Origin: Bin80 sp965220935
GTDB taxonomy: Bacteria; Bacteroidota; Rhodothermia; Rhodothermales; Bin80
Reading direction: 5' to 3'
Length of the DNA: 64,000 bases
NCBI GenBank assembly: GCA_965220935.1
Contig: OZ244857.1
Coordinates: 3,968,001 to 4,032,000 of the forward strand
The notes under the pieces were generated by a model that had not been told where the DNA came from, did not search any database, and saw only the letters and a program-made list of their open reading frames with translations. This document shows positions 59,713 to 64,000 of the stretch, one piece after another. Position 1 is the stretch's first letter; each line of letters starts with the position of its first letter. The translations under genes and the position numbers were made by a program.

Positions 59713-60189
59713 GTTCTCTGTGGCAACATCTCTTTCCATCAGAAGAGAAATCACAGGTAGCAATTTTTCGGCCGTGATATCTGGAATATACAACCTGTGC
59801 TGGGCATGTTGAATCGCCTCATTTAAGAGAGCACATCGATCTCTGTCATGGGTAATAATTGTAAAATCGCGGTCAAGTCCAGCATGATGGTAATTCCGGC
59901 GCAAGAGCTCGGCTGCAAAAGAATAAAATGTAGTAAGAACAGTACGTTTTTCTGCTTTTGGTGCGATTGGACGAACGCGCCGATGAATTTCGTCAACGGT
60001 TTTACTGGTAGAAGATAGCACGACAATCCAGAAGTGCTCCCTCGGAGTTGAGTTGATCATGGATGCAATTCGATGGGTAAGAATCTCCATCTTTCCAGAG
60101 TTTGGCCCCGACAGAACAAGAAGTGGGCCATTATCCCAAGTGATGACTTTCTCTTGAATATGACTTAATTTTATAGAGGGAGCATCCAT
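58144..60189 (-). CDS. gajB: Gabija-type UvrD-like helicase GajB, with altered catalytic motifs
   Basis: 681 residues with the SF1/UvrD motif order, but key residues differ. Motif I is LSGPNSGKMEI (about 27-36): the Thr/Ser after the P-loop Lys is Met. Motif II is WVDRFQNINPAEY (224-236): the catalytic Glu of DE is Arg. Motif III is FADDDQLTY. Motif V is TIRESRGKEFNHVYLIGM. Motif VI is FVAMTQAKK, with Gln where UvrD proteins have Arg. Sequence therefore argues against normal ATP hydrolysis. It starts 2 bases after gajA, so the two are co-translated. In Gabija, GajB partners GajA to cleave invading DNA. A near-identical copy lies at 62432-64000. Confidence 0.78.
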   Translation of the reverse strand: MDAPSIKLSHIQEKVITWDNGPLLVLSGPNSGKMEILTHRIASMINSTPREHFWIVVLSSTSKTVDEIHRRVRPIAPKAEKRTVLTTFYSFAAELLRRNYHHAGLDRDFTIITHDRDRCALLNEAIQHAQHRLYIPDITAEKLLPVISLLMERDVATENLPSVMENVSIEYANIVSSIYRKYCSLMIEKNALDSSRLLKVVTDLWEKKPYLLETTIQVAYNHIWVDRFQNINPAEYKFLKTLIAPEHHKNLLLFADDDQLTYHCNGVSLSTLQKDFNASVLHLPENSRCPPAIMMLSNRLVKQEPYDHEKKNNIPLNNSRLVKQVSDHHNEEINLIVNSESIFKHQVTVKKFDDFDQEVEWITDQIRKHPLTEHNQCVVLSESKTLLTLVAASLEGSKIAVDLGAYQYEFESAALRWLHSVLRLANSRSSMEYLRLVCRDFCSLENIQLDINDIRLYSAIEDGDYLRCFQRIALMNKDLSSEMKRLMTESFSRLIDSLDYLSFQRTACALFDHYHETNVLSNDMFDHYAVEKEIWTDLVQAVISQHGDHPSLHLFLRELHSRSRTSPLMKDAVSCWTIRESRGKEFNHVYLIGMVEDVLPTSVAVGKGKDSFEMQRSRKNCFVAMTQAKKTLGLSYSSRIHGVEMSPSRFLYEMGLLDSEFDPLSSNSSTPEKMNALELSV

Positions 60190-60191
60190 GA

Positions 60192-61895
60192 TTAAGCCGC
60201 TTGACTTGCAAGTTTATGAGATTTTTGAATCACATCCTTGATCAGCTGAGGGACGACACTCGATCCTTCCGAAACAATCTTTTGTGCAACTGCACCAGAA
60301 TTGATTGATTTAGAGACGCGTTTTTGGGCAGCAACCACCTGTTGCCAATATTCAAGAGTTCCATTGTCTGCAGTGATATCGCTTTTTTTCTGATCAGAGA
60401 CGGTGTCTAAATAGATGTCCCCAAATCCCTCCATACATAAAAATACTTCCATATTTCCATGATTGAGTCTGCATATATGATCGGATTCTTTCCTAGTGTC
60501 AAGGCAACGCTGTGCAGACCGCTCATATTGGATGCCTTGTCTGTCATTGTCTACAAGGATGTACCATTCAATTCCCAGCTGATCTGCAAATCGGATCAGT
60601 TTATCCACACCAATATGTGCAAACTCTAAAAGTGATACCCCATAGGAATGAAGGTCATAGTTCAGAGCGCGGGCGCATTCCGTTAAAAGGATAGATTCTG
60701 TTTTCCCTTCCACCAGAAGCCAACATCGGGAATAAAGCAGAGCCCCATGAGTCCATCGGATTTTATGGTTCAGTTTTTCTAGATCACCGAGTGTAAAGTC
60801 ACTTTCGGTAATTTGGTATACAGCAATGTTTCCATTCTTGCGACGAAGTCGACGAATATTATTAAGAGGAACTCTTGCTAACAAGTCTCCAGAGTGTGTT
60901 GAAATGAGTTTTTGTCCTGAAATCTCACGAAGTAACTTTACGACGGAACCCGTAGCTGATGGGTGTAAATGTGCTTCGGGTTCTTCAAGGGTAAGTAGCG
61001 GTTGGGAATCATCACCGTATGCATCTTTAAGATGACTGTTTAGAAAAGCAGCATATAAGTAGATGACGGCTAAACTTTGGGTCCCGTGTCCATGCCGTAC
61101 AATTGGAATACCCGCACCAGTTTTGGATGTAATTTTAATCTGTGTCCTAGAGAGTATGTCAAACACTTTGGGAGAGATCGCTTCAATTGAAACTGGATTC
61201 TTTTCCCCGAGCGGGAGACACTCCGCCATTTCGTTGAGGTAGTGCTGAACACTGTGAAAGGTAGAATGCCGTTGAACTACATTTGAATTCAATTCAGATA
61301 ATACTCTCTCCAAGTCGGCTTTATCATCATCTGAAATATTGAGAGAACGGACAAAAGGAGACCAGAATTGAGACTGTGCATGAAATTCATGAGCCGCATC
61401 ACGGAGAGATGCCAAATGAAAGATAGGAGTAAAGGACCGAAATTCAGTCAGTAAGCTTTCAGACTCCGCTATCGTTTCTCCAAACTCATCAAGGAAATCA
61501 TATTTTGAGACAAAACGATTAGACGCATCATCAAACGAACTTTGCAGACGTAACTTGATATACTGAATCATCAGCAGATTAGACGATATAGCTCTAAATA
61601 GAATTCGTGTCATCTCTTTTGACCACTCACCTTGTTTTTTCTCAGAAAACGTCAGAATAATTTCAATAGGTTCAGCCGTTGACGGTTCGGAATCAGGAGT
61701 AGGAAAATGGTAATCATAATCCTCAAAAATAGGTGTGTCTCCACTAAGGGGGCTTGTCAGACAGATACGTACAGCATCCAGTATGGTAGTTTTGCCAGAA
61801 TTGTTTTCTCCAATAAGTACACAAAGATCATCAAGAGGCAAGACCAATTCCTTGATTCCCCGAAAATGTTTGATTTCAATTTGTGAAATATACAT
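60192..61895 (-). CDS. gajA: Gabija-type OLD-family endonuclease GajA
   Basis: 567 residues: AAA ATPase plus TOPRIM nuclease (class 2 OLD). ISQIEIKHFRGIKEL then GENNSGKTTILDAV gives the SMC-like Walker A. LLTLEEPEAHLHP is Walker B, and KLISTHSGDLLARV the switch region. TOPRIM residues are WLLVEGKTES (Glu) and YILVDNDRQG (DxD). Length matches GajA. It is followed after 2 bases by a UvrD-like gene, the arrangement of Gabija anti-phage systems. All nuclease motifs look intact, in contrast to the helicase. Upstream lies a 13-base C-run (minus strand) directly before a TATAAT-like box. Confidence 0.85.
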   Translation of the reverse strand: MYISQIEIKHFRGIKELVLPLDDLCVLIGENNSGKTTILDAVRICLTSPLSGDTPIFEDYDYHFPTPDSEPSTAEPIEIILTFSEKKQGEWSKEMTRILFRAISSNLLMIQYIKLRLQSSFDDASNRFVSKYDFLDEFGETIAESESLLTEFRSFTPIFHLASLRDAAHEFHAQSQFWSPFVRSLNISDDDKADLERVLSELNSNVVQRHSTFHSVQHYLNEMAECLPLGEKNPVSIEAISPKVFDILSRTQIKITSKTGAGIPIVRHGHGTQSLAVIYLYAAFLNSHLKDAYGDDSQPLLTLEEPEAHLHPSATGSVVKLLREISGQKLISTHSGDLLARVPLNNIRRLRRKNGNIAVYQITESDFTLGDLEKLNHKIRWTHGALLYSRCWLLVEGKTESILLTECARALNYDLHSYGVSLLEFAHIGVDKLIRFADQLGIEWYILVDNDRQGIQYERSAQRCLDTRKESDHICRLNHGNMEVFLCMEGFGDIYLDTVSDQKKSDITADNGTLEYWQQVVAAQKRVSKSINSGAVAQKIVSEGSSVVPQLIKDVIQKSHKLASQAA

Positions 61896-61917
61896 TGGGT
61901 AATAGCAGTTCCACTAT

Positions 61918-61937
61918 ATTATATGGGGGGGGGGGGG
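61918..61937 (-). promoter_or_regulatory. Homopolymer-containing putative gajA promoter
   Basis: On the minus strand a run of 13 C (61937-61925) is followed by A, then TATAAT (61923-61918), then 22 bases to the gajA ATG. The run would occupy most of the -35/-10 spacer, where slippage changes promoter strength in phase-variable genes. No good -35 is evident, so the promoter is a suggestion. Confidence 0.5.
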
Positions 61938-62058
61938 CTATCTTTCCAGATTCAAGAAAGTGTACATTAGCTCATCTGAAAGGTTTCTCAAATGTGAGGC
62001 ACATGCGTTTGAAGTAAATATTAATCTATAGTAGGGTGGTGCTCGATAGAGAATAGTT

Positions 62059-62297
62059 AATGCCCGTCCGAAAAACACATGAATAGTGCTGAATCGCATA
62101 CACTGTATCGCTTTGAATTTATTCAATTATGAGATTGAAGATTTTGCGGCTTTATTACGTTACTGTACTAAAAAATGAGTTTCAACATGATCATCCGCTG
62201 TTGGCCAATCTTCATGTCAATAAACTTATCTTTAAGTACGTAAACCCATATAGAATAAATGTTTCATGATCCCTACGATATTTTTCGGACAAGCACT
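62059..62297. mobile_element. MITE, copy 2
   Basis: 239 bases. The left end AATGCCCGTCCGAAAAA and the right end (other strand) AGTGCTTGTCCGAAAAA are inverted repeats with a few mismatches, and share CCCGTCC with the MITE at 4278-4550. AAACCCATATAGAATA near the right end matches that element too. Flanks agtt/ggtt agree in 3 of 4 bases. It carries no gene. Confidence 0.65.
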
Positions 62298-62423
62298 GGT
62301 TAGCATTTTCTTACCTATCATCTTGGCAGTTCAGAGTCAATAAGGCAGATTTCAAAGGAAAATGAGGGAATGGATATGAAAAAATCTAATTTGGAAGATT
62401 AAGGAATCAGTTCAGATAAGATC

Positions 62424-64000
62424 AGGATTCGTTAAACGCTTAATTCTAACGCATTCATCTTTTCGGGGGTTGAAGAATTACTGGATAAAGGATCAAATTC
62501 TGAGTCCAGTAATCCCATTTCGTAAAGAAATCGGGAGGGACTCATTTCTACGCCATGGATTCTTGAAGAATAGGAAAGGCCAAGAGTTTTTTTGGCTTGG
62601 GTCATGGCTACAAAACAATTTTTGCGGGATCGTTGCATTTCAAAGCTATCTTTTCCCTTGCCCACAGCAACTGAGGTTGGAAGCACATCTTCCACCATGC
62701 CAATCAGGTAGACATGATTGAATTCTTTGCCTCTGGATTCACGAATCGTCCAACAGGAAACAGCATCTTTCATCAGAGGTGAGGTTCTGGAACGCGAATG
62801 TAGTTCTCGTAGAAAAAGATGCAAACTGGGGTGATCACCATGTTGTGAAATGACTGCCTGCACAAGATCAGTCCAAATTTCTTTTTCCACAGCATAGTGA
62901 TCAAACATGTCATTAGACAACACATTTGTTTCATGATAGTGATCAAACAGTGCACACGCCGTCCTTTGAAAACTTAGGTAGTCCAAAGAATCTATCAAAC
63001 GAGAAAATGATTCGGTCATCAGACGCTTCATCTCTGAAGATAAGTCTTTATTCATTAAGGCGATTCGCTGAAAGCATCGCAGATAATCTCCATCTTCAAT
63101 TGCTGAATATAACCTTATATCGTTGATGTCAAGTTGGATATTTTCAAGAGAACAAAAATCTCTGCAAACAAGTCGTAGGTATTCCATACTGGACCTTGAA
63201 TTAGCCAGACGAAGGACGGAATGCAACCATCGTAGAGCGGCGCTTTCAAATTCATATTGGTAAGCCCCCAAGTCTACCGCAATCTTTGATCCTTCTAGGG
63301 ATGCTGCAACCAGTGTCAGAAGTGTTTTTGATTCAGACAGGACAAGGCATTGGTTGTGCTCCGTTAAAGGATGTTTCCTGATTTGATCCGTGATCCACTC
63401 AACCTCCTGATCAAAATCATCAAACTTTTTCACAGTCACCTGATGCTTAAAGATAGATTCGCTGTTGACAATCAGATTGATCTCTTCGTTGTGATGATCA
63501 GACACCTGCTTGACCAATCTACTATTGTTCAAAGGTATATTATTTTTTTTCTCATGATCATAGGGCTCCTGCTTGACCAAGCGATTTGATAGCATCATGA
63601 TTGCAGGAGGGCATCTGGAGTTTTCTGGTAGATGAAGAACTGAAGCATTGAAATCTTTTTGGAGCGTACTAAGACTCACACCATTACAATGATAGGTTAA
63701 TTGATCATCATCTGCAAAGAGAAGAAGGTTTTTATGATGTTCAGGGGCGATTAAGGTTTTCAAAAATTTATATTCAATAGGAGTAATGTCCTGAAATCCG
63801 TCAACCCAGATACGACGATAAACGCACTGTATTAAGCTCGTTAGTATATAAGGTTTATTATCATACATATCAATAAGTACCTTGATCAATCCTGCCGAGT
63901 CAAGAGAATTCTTCTCAATCATCAGAGAGCAATACTTTCGATAGATGGATGACACGATATTTGCATATTCAATCGAGACGTTTTCCATCACACTTGGTAG
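62424..64000 (-). repeat. Direct repeat, copy 2 (second gajB segment)
   Basis: Counterpart of 58136-59712, running to the end of the window. The diverged block is at 63777-63901. Confidence 0.9.
62432..64000 (-). CDS. gajB: Second GajB-like helicase gene, 5' end beyond the window
   Basis: About 522 codons are in the window, equivalent to residues 160-681 of the first copy, with which it is nearly identical. The exception is a block of about 42 residues (193-234 in copy 1 numbering). There it reads SAGLIKVLIDMYDNKPYILT then SLIQCVYRRIWVDGFQDITP, in place of SSRLLKVVTDLWEKKPYLLE then TTIQVAYNHIWVDRFQNINP. Motif II is VDGFQD here, so the catalytic Glu is Gly instead of Arg; the motif VI Gln is shared. 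The frame is open to the window end. Whether a second gajA precedes it cannot be seen. Confidence 0.78.
   Translation of the reverse strand, partial: LPSVMENVSIEYANIVSSIYRKYCSLMIEKNSLDSAGLIKVLIDMYDNKPYILTSLIQCVYRRIWVDGFQDITPIEYKFLKTLIAPEHHKNLLLFADDDQLTYHCNGVSLSTLQKDFNASVLHLPENSRCPPAIMMLSNRLVKQEPYDHEKKNNIPLNNSRLVKQVSDHHNEEINLIVNSESIFKHQVTVKKFDDFDQEVEWITDQIRKHPLTEHNQCLVLSESKTLLTLVAASLEGSKIAVDLGAYQYEFESAALRWLHSVLRLANSRSSMEYLRLVCRDFCSLENIQLDINDIRLYSAIEDGDYLRCFQRIALMNKDLSSEMKRLMTESFSRLIDSLDYLSFQRTACALFDHYHETNVLSNDMFDHYAVEKEIWTDLVQAVISQHGDHPSLHLFLRELHSRSRTSPLMKDAVSCWTIRESRGKEFNHVYLIGMVEDVLPTSVAVGKGKDSFEMQRSRKNCFVAMTQAKKTLGLSYSSRIHGVEMSPSRFLYEMGLLDSEFDPLSSNSSTPEKMNALELSV

Larger units (their letters stand above)
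61896..62431. other. Intergenic region between gajA and the second gajB
   Basis: About 536 bases. It contains the putative gajA promoter with a 13-base G/C homopolymer (61925-61937) and a MITE (62059-62297). No gene was recognised. Confidence 0.6.

Noticed and set aside
1..64000. CRISPR array
   Set aside because: No series of regularly spaced direct repeats was seen on either strand; the repeats found are transposon ends, MITEs and the gajB duplication.

Overview
The window reads as chromosome of a Bacteroidota/Rhodothermota-type marine bacterium. Type IX secretion C-terminal sorting domains occur on a metallopeptidase and a sugar dehydrogenase. A PorV/PorQ-type outer-membrane protein and a TonB receptor/HmuY pair are also present, and few genes have a clear Shine-Dalgarno site. 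The call rests on gene content only; no rRNA or tRNA gene was seen.

Layout. 1-2.8 kb: holA (partial), a small DinB-like protein, nuoI and der, all on the minus strand. 3.5-12.4 kb: a decayed defence/mobile region. It holds a GmrSD-like DUF262/DUF1524/RAMA gene broken by a nonsense codon, a MITE and a TnpB element, and a GHKL ATPase gene split by an IS1634-family element. 12.9-16.1 kb: an SSS sodium/solute symporter and an AAA+ ATPase. 16.7-20.5 kb: a TIR-like/TIR/SLOG/ThsB-like operon, broken by an ISL3 element and by frameshifts. 20.6-28.9 kb: uvrC, a methylmalonyl-CoA epimerase-like gene, rsmB, a PorV-like gene, and a TonB receptor/HmuY operon behind a palindromic operator. 29.1-31.0 kb: a second, frameshifted DUF262 gene. 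31.2-35.1 kb: an intact SNF2 helicase/SWIM pair. 36.0-37.3 kb: a second TnpB element. 37.4-51.0 kb: mostly housekeeping genes (ferredoxin-NADP reductase, beta-propeller, Nudix, RNase D, fdxA, ahcY, M36 peptidase, metK, acpP, fabF). 51.2-57.7 kb: a broken small secreted protein, a PQQ-type sugar dehydrogenase, an ABC exporter, a sulfatase and a decayed formylglycine-generating enzyme. 58.1-64 kb: a Gabija-type gajA-gajB pair plus a second, nearly identical gajB running off the window end.

How the genes work together. metK and ahcY serve the methyl cycle, and the FprA-like reductase and FdxA form a plausible electron-transfer pair. The TonB receptor and HmuY-like lipoprotein look like a metal-regulated haem/iron uptake unit. 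acpP-fabF is a fatty-acid pair.

Most notable observations: (1) two copies of a transposon with terminal inverted repeats starting GGGAATTATA, each flanked by a perfect 8-bp target duplication, whose only recognisable gene is tnpB; (2) a TIR/TIR/SLOG/MTH538 cassette related in parts to Thoeris; (3) a Gabija pair whose helicase lacks key catalytic residues in three motifs, with a 13-base homopolymer next to a -10-like box upstream of gajA; (4) a duplicated gajB in which about 1.45 kb is almost identical while one block of about 125 bp, covering helicase motif II, is strongly diverged; (5) a small MITE family present at two sites. All assignments are by reading motifs; no database search was run.
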